Assembly: GCA_021296255.1 (NCBI GenBank)
Contig: JAGWAU010000004.1
Location: 18,465-82,464 of the forward strand
Length of the DNA stretch: 64,000 nucleotides
From: Alphaproteobacteria bacterium
GTDB taxonomy: Bacteria > Pseudomonadota > Alphaproteobacteria > UBA2966
Direction: 5' to 3'
Made by a program: the position numbers and the translations under genes. This document shows positions 1 through 7,618 of this stretch, one piece after another. Under the pieces are notes generated by a model. It was not told where the DNA came from. It did not search any database and saw only the letters and a list, made by a program, of their open reading frames with translations. How positions within the stretch are numbered: the first letter of the stretch is position 1; each line of letters begins with the position of its first letter.

Positions 1-1176
1 AACCTTTACAAGTTCGACAATCCGGATCTGCCGACGCTGCAGCCCTGGCGGAACACGACCCGTCCACCGGCGCAGCGGTTTGCCGCCAAGCGCAATCCCT
101 TCTTCCACCGCGTCGACACACGGGGTCGTCAGCTTCCGTACATCGACGACGTCGTGCTGGTGCAGACGGACGGAAGGCTGATCTCCGCCAAAACCGGAGC
201 CGGCGAGTCGGACCTGCAGTCGCGGAACATCTCGTTCGACGACTACACGTTCCTCAAGGACGGTTCCGAACGCAACGGGTATGACGTGCATTTGTGGCGC
301 ACCGCGAAAGGGGCGCACCTCGCGTTGTTCCCGAATCTTAACCACAACGATCGGGTCTGGCGGGAGGTGATTCGGGACCGGCGATTCCGGGAGGCCCTGA
401 GTCTCGCGATCGACCGTCCGTTGATCAATCAGGCGCTCTATTTCGGACTCGCCTTGGAGCATCACAACACAGTGCTGCCACGGAGCCCTCTCTACGACGA
501 GACGTACGCGCGAACCGAGTTCGATATCGAGAAGGCGAACAGGCTGCTGGACGAGATGGGCCTGACGGAATGGGACGACAACGAAACCCGCCTGTTGCCG
601 GACGGGCGGCCCATTCACGTCATCGTCGAGACGGCCGGCGAGGACACCGAGCAAACGGACGTCCTCGAGCTGATCCGGGATGACTGGGCCAAGATCGGGA
701 TCCGGCTGTTCACCAAACCGTCCCAACGGGAAGTCTTCCGCAACCGCATCTTTTCCGGCGAGACCCTGATGTCGATCTGGTTCGGGCTGGAGAATGGGCT
801 CGCCACGGCCGACACGAGCCCGCAGGAGTTGGCCCCGACGAGTCAGCTACAATTGCAGTGGCCGAAATGGGGCCAGTACTTTGAGACCAAGGGCAAGTCG
901 GGAGAGCCGCCGGACATGGCGGTCGCCACCGAATTGGCGCGACTCAACGAGGAATGGTTGAGCGCCCCCACGACCCGGAAACGCGAACGCATTTGGCAGA
1001 GAATGTTGGGGATTCATCGCGACATGCTTTTCTCCATCGGAATAGTTTCCGGCGTGCTGCAACCGGTCGTCGCCAGGAGGGGGTTGATGAACGTGCCCGC
1101 CAGGGCCGTCTACAACTGGGATCCCGGTGCTCACTTCGGGGTCTATCGGCCCGACACCTTCTGGTTCGCAAAGTGA
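1..1176 (+). CDS. ABC transporter substrate-binding protein, family 5 (peptide/opine type), 5' end missing
   Basis: The reading frame is open from the first base of the window, so only the C-terminal 391 residues are present. The sequence resembles extracellular solute-binding protein family 5, which captures oligopeptides, opines or sugars in the periplasm: a run reading AKRNPFFHRVD followed by PYIDDVVLVQTDGR, and further on REALSLAIDRPLIN and a segment ending in FDIEKANRLLDEMGL, all typical of the second lobe. Two permease genes follow on the same strand (57 nt to the first), which supports an importer operon. The substrate cannot be read from the sequence. Signal peptide and N-lobe lie outside the window. 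Confidence 0.88.
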   Translation, partial: NLYKFDNPDLPTLQPWRNTTRPPAQRFAAKRNPFFHRVDTRGRQLPYIDDVVLVQTDGRLISAKTGAGESDLQSRNISFDDYTFLKDGSERNGYDVHLWRTAKGAHLALFPNLNHNDRVWREVIRDRRFREALSLAIDRPLINQALYFGLALEHHNTVLPRSPLYDETYARTEFDIEKANRLLDEMGLTEWDDNETRLLPDGRPIHVIVETAGEDTEQTDVLELIRDDWAKIGIRLFTKPSQREVFRNRIFSGETLMSIWFGLENGLATADTSPQELAPTSQLQLQWPKWGQYFETKGKSGEPPDMAVATELARLNEEWLSAPTTRKRERIWQRMLGIHRDMLFSIGIVSGVLQPVVARRGLMNVPARAVYNWDPGAHFGVYRPDTFWFAK

Positions 1177-1233
1177 CTGCGGTCGATGCCGGCCGGCCAA
1201 TGATTGGTTGAGGTGGTTCGGGCGGGATCGGCG

Positions 1234-2259
1234 ATGTTCACATACTTTGTCCATCGAGTATTGATCATGATCCCCACGCTGCTGGCGATCAGCGTGTTGA
1301 TCTTCATCATCATCCAGCTGCCCCCGGGCGACTATCTTTCGAACCAGATCCAGGAACTGAAAAGCCAAGGCGATACCGCCGCGCTGGCAAAGGTCGAATT
1401 TCTGCGCCATCAGTACGGACTGGACCGCCCGCTCGTCGAGCAATACGCGGTGTGGCTTGGCGTCTGGCCGGGTCCGAACGGGTTCTCCGGCCTCTTGCAA
1501 GGTGATCTCGGCTATTCCTTCGAGTTCGACCTGCCGGTGACCGACGTCGTCGGAGACCGGTTGTTGCTGTCCTTTATCGTGTCCTTCGCCACGATCGTCT
1601 TCACCTGGGTGGTATCGTTCCCCATCGGCGTGTATTCCGCGACCCATCAATACAGCATCGGCGATCACTCACTGACCTTTCTCGGATTCATCGGTCTGGC
1701 GACGCCCAATTTCCTGCTCGCGCTGGTGCTGATCTATTTCGCCAACGTCACTTTCGGCACGTCGATCGGCGGCCTGATGGATCCCCGATACCTCGACCAG
1801 CCATGGTCGTGGGCAAAGTTCGTTTCCGTTCTCGAACACCTGTGGATCCCTGTCATCGTCATCGGAACATCTGGCACTGCTGGCATGATTCGGAGGTTGC
1901 GCGCCAACCTGCTCGACGAGCTGCAAAAGCAATATGTGGTCACGGGCCGGGCAAAGGGCCTTCCGCCGCTCCGCCTCCTGATCAAGTATCCGTTGCGCGT
2001 CTCCCTCAACCCCTTCATCTCGGACATCGGAAACCTTCTGCCGCAGGTTATTTCGGGAGCCGCCATCGTATCCGTGGTTCTGTCGCTACCGACGACAGGC
2101 CCCATGCTGGTTCACGCATTGCAGTCCCAGGACCAGTATCTCGCGGGGTCGTTCCTGATGTTCCTGTCCCTGCTGACGGTCATCGGCATGTTCCTCTCCG
2201 ATGTAGCGTTGGCCGCGCTGGATCCGCGAATCCGTCTTGGCGAGCAGGTGGTTCGATGA
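1234..2259 (+). CDS. ABC transporter permease, DppB/OppB type
   Basis: A 341-residue inner-membrane permease of the binding-protein-dependent peptide type. It starts with the family's N-terminal membrane segment (MFTYFVHRVLIMIPTLLAIS), has a periplasmic stretch with the characteristic GLDRPLVEQYAVWL, and carries the cytoplasmic EAA-loop region near RAKGLPPLRLLIKYPLR. About six membrane segments are visible. I chose the ATG at 1234; an in-frame TTG at 1204 would add ten residues before the usual N-terminus. Its stop overlaps the start of the next permease (ATGA), so the two are probably translationally coupled. It should pair with that second permease. Confidence 0.92.
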   Translation: MFTYFVHRVLIMIPTLLAISVLIFIIIQLPPGDYLSNQIQELKSQGDTAALAKVEFLRHQYGLDRPLVEQYAVWLGVWPGPNGFSGLLQGDLGYSFEFDLPVTDVVGDRLLLSFIVSFATIVFTWVVSFPIGVYSATHQYSIGDHSLTFLGFIGLATPNFLLALVLIYFANVTFGTSIGGLMDPRYLDQPWSWAKFVSVLEHLWIPVIVIGTSGTAGMIRRLRANLLDELQKQYVVTGRAKGLPPLRLLIKYPLRVSLNPFISDIGNLLPQVISGAAIVSVVLSLPTTGPMLVHALQSQDQYLAGSFLMFLSLLTVIGMFLSDVALAALDPRIRLGEQVVR

Positions 2260-3434
2260 CCTTCCGCGCTCACTCCACGGTCGACGGCAAACTGGATCAC
2301 TTCGTCAGTCGCGAGTCCTTCGACCCCCATTCGGTCGAACGTATGACGGCCGAGCAGGAACGGTATTACATGGCCTCGCAATGGCAGATGATGTGGTGGA
2401 AGTTCCTCCGCCATCGCCTTGCCGTCGCGTCCGGCATCGTATTGGCAGTGTTCTACCTGTCCATTCTGATCAGCGAGTTCCTGGCGCCCTACCATCTCCA
2501 TTCGCGCGACGCAAAGCACATTTTCGCGCCGCCACAGGAATTGCATCTGTTCCATGAAGACGAGTTCGTCGGTCCCTTCGTGTATGGGCTGAGCTACCGC
2601 CTCAACATGGAGAATCTGAAACGCGAGTACACGTCGGACCCTGATTTGGTTCAGCCCATTCGGTTCTTCTGCTCCGGGGACACGTACGAATTCTGGGGCC
2701 TCTTCGAGGCCAGCCTCCACCTGATGTGCCCTGCGGAAGGAGGGACGCTGTACCTTCTGGGAACCGACCGGCTGGGTCGCGACATGCTGTCCCGGATCGT
2801 CTACGGCACGCGGATTTCGCTGACCGTCGGCTTGATCGGCATTTCGATCAGCTTCCTTCTCGGTCTGTTCTTCGGCGGCGTATCGGGCTATTTCGGCGGA
2901 TGGTGGGACACCCTGACCCAGCGGCTTATCGAAATCATCCGATCCTTTCCCGAACTGCCCCTCTGGATGGCGCTGTCCGCGGCCCTCCCCGTGACCTGGA
3001 GTCCGACGCTCATCTATTTCGGCATCACCATCATCCTGGGCCTCATCGACTGGACTGGACTAGCGCGCGCCGTCCGAGGGAAGATTCTGGCATTGCGAGA
3101 GGAGGACTTCGCGACGGCGGCCCAACTCATGGGGGCCAGCTCCTCCCGTATCATCGGACGGCACCTGATACCGAGCTTCATGAGCCATCTCATCGCATCC
3201 GCGACTCTCTCCATTCCCTCGATGATCCTGGGTGAAACGGCGCTCTCGTTCCTGGGACTTGGTCTTCGCCCTCCGATCACGAGTTGGGGCGTGCTTCTCA
3301 ACGAGGCTCAGAACATCAATGTCGTCGCGCTGTACCCCTGGCTGATGTTACCGGTGGTGCCCGTCATCATCGTCGTGCTGACGCTCAATTTCTTCGGCGA
3401 CGGACTGCGGGACGCCGCGGATCCGTATCGTTGA
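2256..3434 (+). CDS. ABC transporter permease, DppC/OppC type
   Basis: A 392-residue second permease of the same importer. A cytoplasmic N-terminal extension of about 60 residues precedes the first membrane segment (LAVASGIVLAVFYLSIL). A periplasmic domain of roughly 130 residues then carries the family motif LGTDRLGRDMLSRIVYGTR, followed by five membrane helices and an EAA loop (EEDFATAAQLMGASSSRII). The C-terminus ends in the typical FFGDGLRDAADPYR. At 392 residues it is longer than the usual 280-310, because of the N-terminal and periplasmic insertions; such long DppC-like proteins occur in alphaproteobacteria. The start overlaps the preceding stop by 4 nt. No ATP-binding gene follows, so the ATPases must be encoded elsewhere or upstream. 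Confidence 0.92.
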   Translation: MTFRAHSTVDGKLDHFVSRESFDPHSVERMTAEQERYYMASQWQMMWWKFLRHRLAVASGIVLAVFYLSILISEFLAPYHLHSRDAKHIFAPPQELHLFHEDEFVGPFVYGLSYRLNMENLKREYTSDPDLVQPIRFFCSGDTYEFWGLFEASLHLMCPAEGGTLYLLGTDRLGRDMLSRIVYGTRISLTVGLIGISISFLLGLFFGGVSGYFGGWWDTLTQRLIEIIRSFPELPLWMALSAALPVTWSPTLIYFGITIILGLIDWTGLARAVRGKILALREEDFATAAQLMGASSSRIIGRHLIPSFMSHLIASATLSIPSMILGETALSFLGLGLRPPITSWGVLLNEAQNINVVALYPWLMLPVVPVIIVVLTLNFFGDGLRDAADPYR

Positions 3435-3496
3435 CCGTCGCTCGTGCTGTCGACTTCCGTCGAACGCTCCCGGCAGTGCGGCGACGGCCGTCGCGG

Positions 3497-4861
3497 TTAC
3501 GGGGCCAGGATCACCAAGTTGATCGGCTGCTCGACGCCGCCGACCGCGGCCTTCTCGAGCACGTGGCGCCGCCGTGGAGACACATAACCCTGCGCGCGCG
3601 CCGTCCCGTACGCCTGCTCCGTGGTGAGCGCCACGACGCCCGCGGCCTTGTTGTGTTTCTCCAGCTTGGCGGCGAGGTTCACGGCATCTCCGATCACAGT
3701 GTACTCAAGCCTTTTGGGGTCGCCCACGGCGCCGAAGATCACTGGCCCCGTGGCCACGGCGAATCCGATTTCGAGGGGTCGCGCGCCTACCGCGCGACGG
3801 TCTTCCTGCCAAGCCTCCGTCACGGTCACGAGTTCATCGACGGCGCTCAGGGCATCGGCGGCCCAGGTCTCCGATCTGGATGCCGCGCCGAACGTCGCCA
3901 TGATGCCGTCACCCAGATATTTGTCGATGCTGCCGCCACGACCCTGAATCGTCTTGCCCATCCGTGCTTCGTATTCGGCTAACAAGGTCATCAGGGCATC
4001 GGGCGACAACTCCGAGGCGAGTTGCGTGAAACCGCGGATGTCGCAGAACAATACGGCCGCGTCGACGAGTTCCCCCTGGCCCGGCTCGATCCGCTGCTCG
4101 GCTTTGGTGATCTGATCCGCGACCTCCGGGGAGAAGAACCGCGACAGATCTTCGGCCGCCGCGCCTTCCGTCACGGACCGGACCAACAGTCGTCGCGCCC
4201 GAACGATCGCCAGGGCGAGGATCGCGGTGACGACGAGGATGGAGACGATCTTGTCGAATTCGGCACCCAGAAGAATCTGGGTCGACGTCATGTAAAGCAC
4301 GAAATCGCGCGTGATCCCGTCGGTTCCCTCGGCCACCGACATACCGACCATGAACAACCACCCCACGGCGGCGGTCGAACCGGCCAACAGCACAAAGAAG
4401 GCGTCGAACCTCAGCGCTCGCAGGGCGATGAAAATGAACACGTAGAGGAGTGTAGGAGCTTTCAGAACGAACGCCGTCGGCTGTTCGTACTGGATATGAA
4501 AACTCCAGATGAGCCCCATGAGCAAGGCCATGTCGACGATCACGGAAAGGGTCAGGAACCACCGGGTCAGGGCATTGCGGTATCCCAGAAGAAGGCGTAC
4601 GCCCGTGAAGGCGAGATAGGCCGTCAATGCCCACGGTACCGGCGTGATCGCGACGTCTGTGTCGAAGGTCTTGGGCGATAACGAGTACAGCGTCCCGAAG
4701 ACGCAGACCACGCCGAGCTGGACCCAGCCGATCAGTATCTCGCTTTGGGCCTGCTGCCGCCCGATTGCCGTGCGTACGCGCTCGGGAAGCCCGAGCCCTG
4801 TTTCACCGAACAGCAGAAGCTTCAGCATCGTCAATGGACGACCTCTGAGCGGAACAGACAT
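3497..4861 (-). CDS. membrane-bound class III adenylate/guanylate cyclase
   Basis: A 454-residue protein with about six hydrophobic segments in residues 40-225 and a class III nucleotide cyclase domain at about 265-435. It should make cAMP or cGMP at the cytoplasmic face. Metal-binding aspartates are D274 (LFCDIRGFT) and D318 (KYLGDGIMATFG), with substrate lysine K314. The base-recognition stretch is EYTVIGDAVNLAAKLE: N395 is kept, but the position normally holding the transition-state arginine is K399. The ATG at 4861 has a good ribosome site (AAAGGAAAC, 2 nt before the ATG); a more upstream in-frame start at 4927 would add 22 unlikely residues. It is last in a minus-strand series after a methyltransferase (87 nt gap) and a hydrolase gene. 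Confidence 0.9.
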   Translation of the reverse strand: MSVPLRGRPLTMLKLLLFGETGLGLPERVRTAIGRQQAQSEILIGWVQLGVVCVFGTLYSLSPKTFDTDVAITPVPWALTAYLAFTGVRLLLGYRNALTRWFLTLSVIVDMALLMGLIWSFHIQYEQPTAFVLKAPTLLYVFIFIALRALRFDAFFVLLAGSTAAVGWLFMVGMSVAEGTDGITRDFVLYMTSTQILLGAEFDKIVSILVVTAILALAIVRARRLLVRSVTEGAAAEDLSRFFSPEVADQITKAEQRIEPGQGELVDAAVLFCDIRGFTQLASELSPDALMTLLAEYEARMGKTIQGRGGSIDKYLGDGIMATFGAASRSETWAADALSAVDELVTVTEAWQEDRRAVGARPLEIGFAVATGPVIFGAVGDPKRLEYTVIGDAVNLAAKLEKHNKAAGVVALTTEQAYGTARAQGYVSPRRRHVLEKAAVGGVEQPINLVILAP

Positions 4862-4948
4862 CGGTTTCCTTTCGTTGCGCTTATATGTCGCATACCCCGG
4901 GCACGTTCGCAGTTCACGTTCATTCACACTGTCGCGTGCATGACGTGC

Positions 4949-5785
4949 TCAGGAGATCTTTCGCAGCCACAGGCTCGATTCGAACGCGCCCGGAAGAACG
5001 GGCAGATGCCGCACAACACTCGCTTCGAAGATGGCCGGCATCGCAGTCGTCACGTAGTGACTCGAAAACACCGTCTCGTAACCCCCGAGAACGAGTTGCG
5101 TCACGGCGGCCTGCTCGTTATAGCCGCGCCAGCCCCACTCGGCCGGGTAGTCGTCAGGTAGGAACACGTCATGGAAGTGTATCCAAATGCCTTTGGGGAG
5201 CGGGGGAAGTACGCGATTCAGGATGACGTCGACATCGCTGCCCGGCATCAGCACGTGACTCGAGTCGATCACCAGGAAATCACCCGATTGAAGGGCGTCA
5301 AACGGTCCAGTGCCGGCCTCCTGGACCGTCGCCTCTAGGAACCGGACGTCGAGACCGGACAGCGTAGCGCGCGGGCTTGGATCGACCGCGGTGACGGTAC
5401 ACGGGAACCCGCCGTCGGAAACGGCCCGGGCGATGAAGCGTGTGGAGTGGCCCGACCCCACCTCGACCACCCGCGACGGTCGCTCGTGACGGAGCAGGGT
5501 GTAAAGGATCGCGGCGTCGAGGCGGGGAAACCAGTCCTGTTCCCATCGCGGCGCGGGGGCGGGCTCGGTGCCGATGCCATTCAGGTCGTCGCCGAAGGAT
5601 TCGGCGAGCGAAAGGATGTGCCCGAACGTCGCTTCACGGTCGGCGAGGTGTCGGTGAATCGGTTCGTACGGAGCGTTGGCGCCCGGATGCGGCAGGTGCC
5701 CGGCATAACGGTGGGGGATGAAGAAGCCGCGCTTCGCGAGCCCCAGGACCGTCATCAAGCCGAGCCGCAGCGCTCGAAATTTCAT
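4949..5785 (-). CDS. class I SAM-dependent methyltransferase (Methyltransf_24-like)
   Basis: A 278-residue protein with a Rossmann methyltransferase core in the middle: SAM motif I reads VVEVGSGHSTRF (about residues 110-121), followed by the acidic post-II element TAVDPSP and a DFLVIDSSHVL strand. The C-terminal part carries WIHFHDVFLPDDYP, common in small methyltransferases of sugar or cell-envelope modification clusters. No substrate can be assigned. It starts only 6 nt after the stop of the metallo-hydrolase gene, so those two are almost certainly one operon, with the cyclase downstream. Confidence 0.8.
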   Translation of the reverse strand: MKFRALRLGLMTVLGLAKRGFFIPHRYAGHLPHPGANAPYEPIHRHLADREATFGHILSLAESFGDDLNGIGTEPAPAPRWEQDWFPRLDAAILYTLLRHERPSRVVEVGSGHSTRFIARAVSDGGFPCTVTAVDPSPRATLSGLDVRFLEATVQEAGTGPFDALQSGDFLVIDSSHVLMPGSDVDVILNRVLPPLPKGIWIHFHDVFLPDDYPAEWGWRGYNEQAAVTQLVLGGYETVFSSHYVTTAMPAIFEASVVRHLPVLPGAFESSLWLRKIS

Positions 5786-5791
5786 GCGGAA

Positions 5792-6658
5792 TCAGAGCAG
5801 GTCGATGACGAGCCCCTCGCGCGCCATCACCGATCCCGGACGCCGGGCTTCCAACTGCTCCGCTACACCATCCAGGAAATCGTCAGTGTGATTCGGATCG
5901 TGGTGGAACAGGACGAATGTCCTGACGTTCGCGGCATCGCAGAGCCGGACTCCCTCCTGCCAGGTCGAATGTCCCCATCCCACCCGGTTGGAATATTCAT
6001 CGTCGGTATACATGCCGTCGTAGGCGACGTAGTCGGCGCCTGCAATGAGCCCGACGATGTTCTGGTCGAGCCGGTCCTCCGCGTGCTCCGTATCCGTGAG
6101 GTAGCAGAACGACTTCCCCTTGTAGTCGATGCGGTATCCCGTCGCGCGGTTGGGGTGGTTGAGTTCGGCCGTCCTCACCGAGATTCCCGGTTTGACGTCG
6201 ACGGTCTGGCCTGCGGAAAAGTCGTGGTAGCTCATATTTGCGGCGAAGATCTTCAGGGGCACCGGAAACAACGGGGCCATCATCATGTCGATCAAGACCT
6301 GTTCGAGCGTCATGTCTGGAAGCAGGTGTCCGGCCCAGATCCGGAACGTGTTGTCGGGGTTGTAGAAAGGATCGAAGAACGGAATGCCGCAGACATGATC
6401 GAAATGGGTATGCGTCAAAAACACGTCCGCATCGATGGGTTTGCTCTGATCGAGAGAGCGACCCAGATAGCGAGCGCCCGTTCCGGCATCTAGTACGATC
6501 AGATGCTCGCCGCAGCGAACTTCAAGGCATGACGTGTTTCCACCATAGCGGAGAATATCGGGATCGGAGCATGGAATGCTTCCGCGAACTCCCCAAAACC
6601 TCACGCTGAATACGTCCGAAGCGGCCAAACGCCCCCCTTCGGCCAATGCCCGCACCAC
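5792..6658 (-). CDS. metallo-beta-lactamase-fold hydrolase (possible cyclic-nucleotide-type phosphodiesterase)
   Basis: A 288-residue MBL-fold enzyme. The N-terminal strand FWGVRGSIPCSDPDILRYGG is the hallmark of a subfamily that includes phosphodiesterase-like MBL proteins. The di-metal motif HTHFDHVCG lies at about residues 82-90, with later ligand candidates in YLTDTEHAED and near the C-terminal FHHDPNHTD. Cytoplasmic; no signal peptide is visible. It heads a tight pair with the methyltransferase (6 nt gap), and the membrane cyclase follows. A phosphodiesterase role in the same signal circuit is therefore tempting but is inference only; tRNase-like or PhnP-like activity is also possible. 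Confidence 0.8.
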   Translation of the reverse strand: MVRALAEGGRLAASDVFSVRFWGVRGSIPCSDPDILRYGGNTSCLEVRCGEHLIVLDAGTGARYLGRSLDQSKPIDADVFLTHTHFDHVCGIPFFDPFYNPDNTFRIWAGHLLPDMTLEQVLIDMMMAPLFPVPLKIFAANMSYHDFSAGQTVDVKPGISVRTAELNHPNRATGYRIDYKGKSFCYLTDTEHAEDRLDQNIVGLIAGADYVAYDGMYTDDEYSNRVGWGHSTWQEGVRLCDAANVRTFVLFHHDPNHTDDFLDGVAEQLEARRPGSVMAREGLVIDLL

Positions 6659-6718
6659 GGGTTGCCCGCGGCATTGTGCCCCACCGCGATATGACGTGAA
6701 AGGGCAAAATCGGGAAGG

Positions 6719-6735
6719 TTGGGGTCCGACCCCAA
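6719..6735. repeat. short perfect palindrome TTGGGGTCCGACCCCAA
   Basis: A 17-nt palindrome with 7-bp arms and a CCG loop, lying between the response regulator and the hydrolase gene just beyond the dispersed repeat copy at 6741-6774. GGTCCGACC-like words recur near 61395-61412 and 52668-52676. It could be part of a dispersed element or a weak terminator; there is no T-run on either side. Confidence 0.45.
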
Positions 6736-6740
6736 TTCGT

Positions 6741-6774
6741 TCCGGAACGGTTGAGTTGGACCGGAACCGTTCTA
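6741..6774 (-). repeat. dispersed palindromic repeat, copy A
   Basis: Read on the minus strand, it starts with the TAG stop of the response regulator gene and continues AACGGTTCC, then ends near CGTTCCGGAACG. It aligns with copies at 16362-16399, 29881-29902 and 52613-52652; all four share a GGTTCC...GGAACC core or its flank. This is the most diverged of the longer copies. It lies immediately 3' of a gene, which suggests a role in mRNA 3' ends or insertion just behind stop codons. Confidence 0.65.
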
Positions 6775-7458
6775 GGGAACCAGCCGATAACCGCCGGGTT
6801 CGGTGACCAGAATCTGCGCTTCGGACGGATTGCGCTCTATTTTTTGGCGAAGGCGATAGATGTGCGTTTCAAGCGTGTGGGTCGTCACGCCGGTATTGTA
6901 CCCCCAAACCTCCGACAGAAGCGTATCCCGGGACACGACTCTTGAGCCCGCCCGATAGAGATACTTGAGAATAGAAGTCTCCTTCTCCGTCAGGCGGACC
7001 TTTTGCCCGCCTTCTTCCTCGGTCAGGAGCTTCGCGCTCGGACGGAATACGAAAGGCCCGATATTGAAGACGGCGTCTTCACTCTGTTCATGCTGCCTGA
7101 GCTGGGCCCGCATCCGCGCGACCAGAACCCCCATCTTGAACGGCTTGGTAATGTAGTCGTTGGCACCCGACTCCAATCCCAGGATCGTGTCCGCATCCGA
7201 GTCGGCACCGGTCAACATGATGATGGGGCACTTGACTCCGGCGCGCCGCATCATCCGGCAAACTTCCCGACCATCCAGGTCGGGGAGGCCGATATCGAGC
7301 AGCACCAGGTCGTAGTGCTCGCTCTTTACGTCCTCCAGCGCACCGCCGCCGTTGTTCGCGGAGGTCGTCTGAAATTCCTCGTGCATGTCGAGTTGCTCGG
7401 ACAACGAGTCACGCAGCGCCTCATCATCTTCGACCAGTAGAACTCTCTTCGCCGTCAT
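6772..7458 (-). CDS. OmpR/PhoB-family response regulator, orphan
   Basis: A 228-residue two-component regulator. Receiver domain at about residues 1-120: acidic pocket E10/D11/D12 (LLVEDDE), phosphoacceptor D55 (LLDIGLPD), switch threonine in IIMLTGAD and lysine in YITKPFKMG. A winged-helix DNA-binding domain fills residues 130-228, with the recognition region VTTHTLETHIYRLRQKIE. No histidine kinase gene is adjacent on either side, so its partner is elsewhere. It is divergent from ribA across 160 nt. Its TAG stop is built into a dispersed repeat. I cannot name the regulon. Confidence 0.92.
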   Translation of the reverse strand: MTAKRVLLVEDDEALRDSLSEQLDMHEEFQTTSANNGGGALEDVKSEHYDLVLLDIGLPDLDGREVCRMMRRAGVKCPIIMLTGADSDADTILGLESGANDYITKPFKMGVLVARMRAQLRQHEQSEDAVFNIGPFVFRPSAKLLTEEEGGQKVRLTEKETSILKYLYRAGSRVVSRDTLLSEVWGYNTGVTTHTLETHIYRLRQKIERNPSEAQILVTEPGGYRLVP

Positions 7459-7604
7459 TCGGTGCCTGCCGTTTCAGTCCAGGTCTGCCGCCAAGAATGC
7501 TACACAAGCCGAAGCCCGACAACCTTCCGAACTTCTGTCCCTGAAGACTTGACGCCGGTCTCGAAGCTTCCACCGCCCCACGATCTCCCATCGCTTCATT
7601 GGTC

Positions 7605-7610
7605 TATACT
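7605..7610 (+). promoter_or_regulatory. possible -10 element of ribA
   Basis: TATACT ends 8 nt before the ribA ATG, so a transcript from it would have almost no leader. No good -35 hexamer is visible at 16-18 nt upstream, so support is weak. Confidence 0.35.
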
Positions 7611-7618
7611 GCCGCGCC

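Noticed and set aside
847..1668. 273-codon minus-strand frame over the ABC importer genes
   Set aside because: Antisense shadow spanning the binding protein and permease genes.
6741..6774. EcfG (general stress) promoter, GGAAC...GTT, in the dispersed repeat
   Set aside because: GGAAC is followed almost directly by CGTT, far short of the 16-17 nt spacing required, and all copies lie at gene 3' ends.
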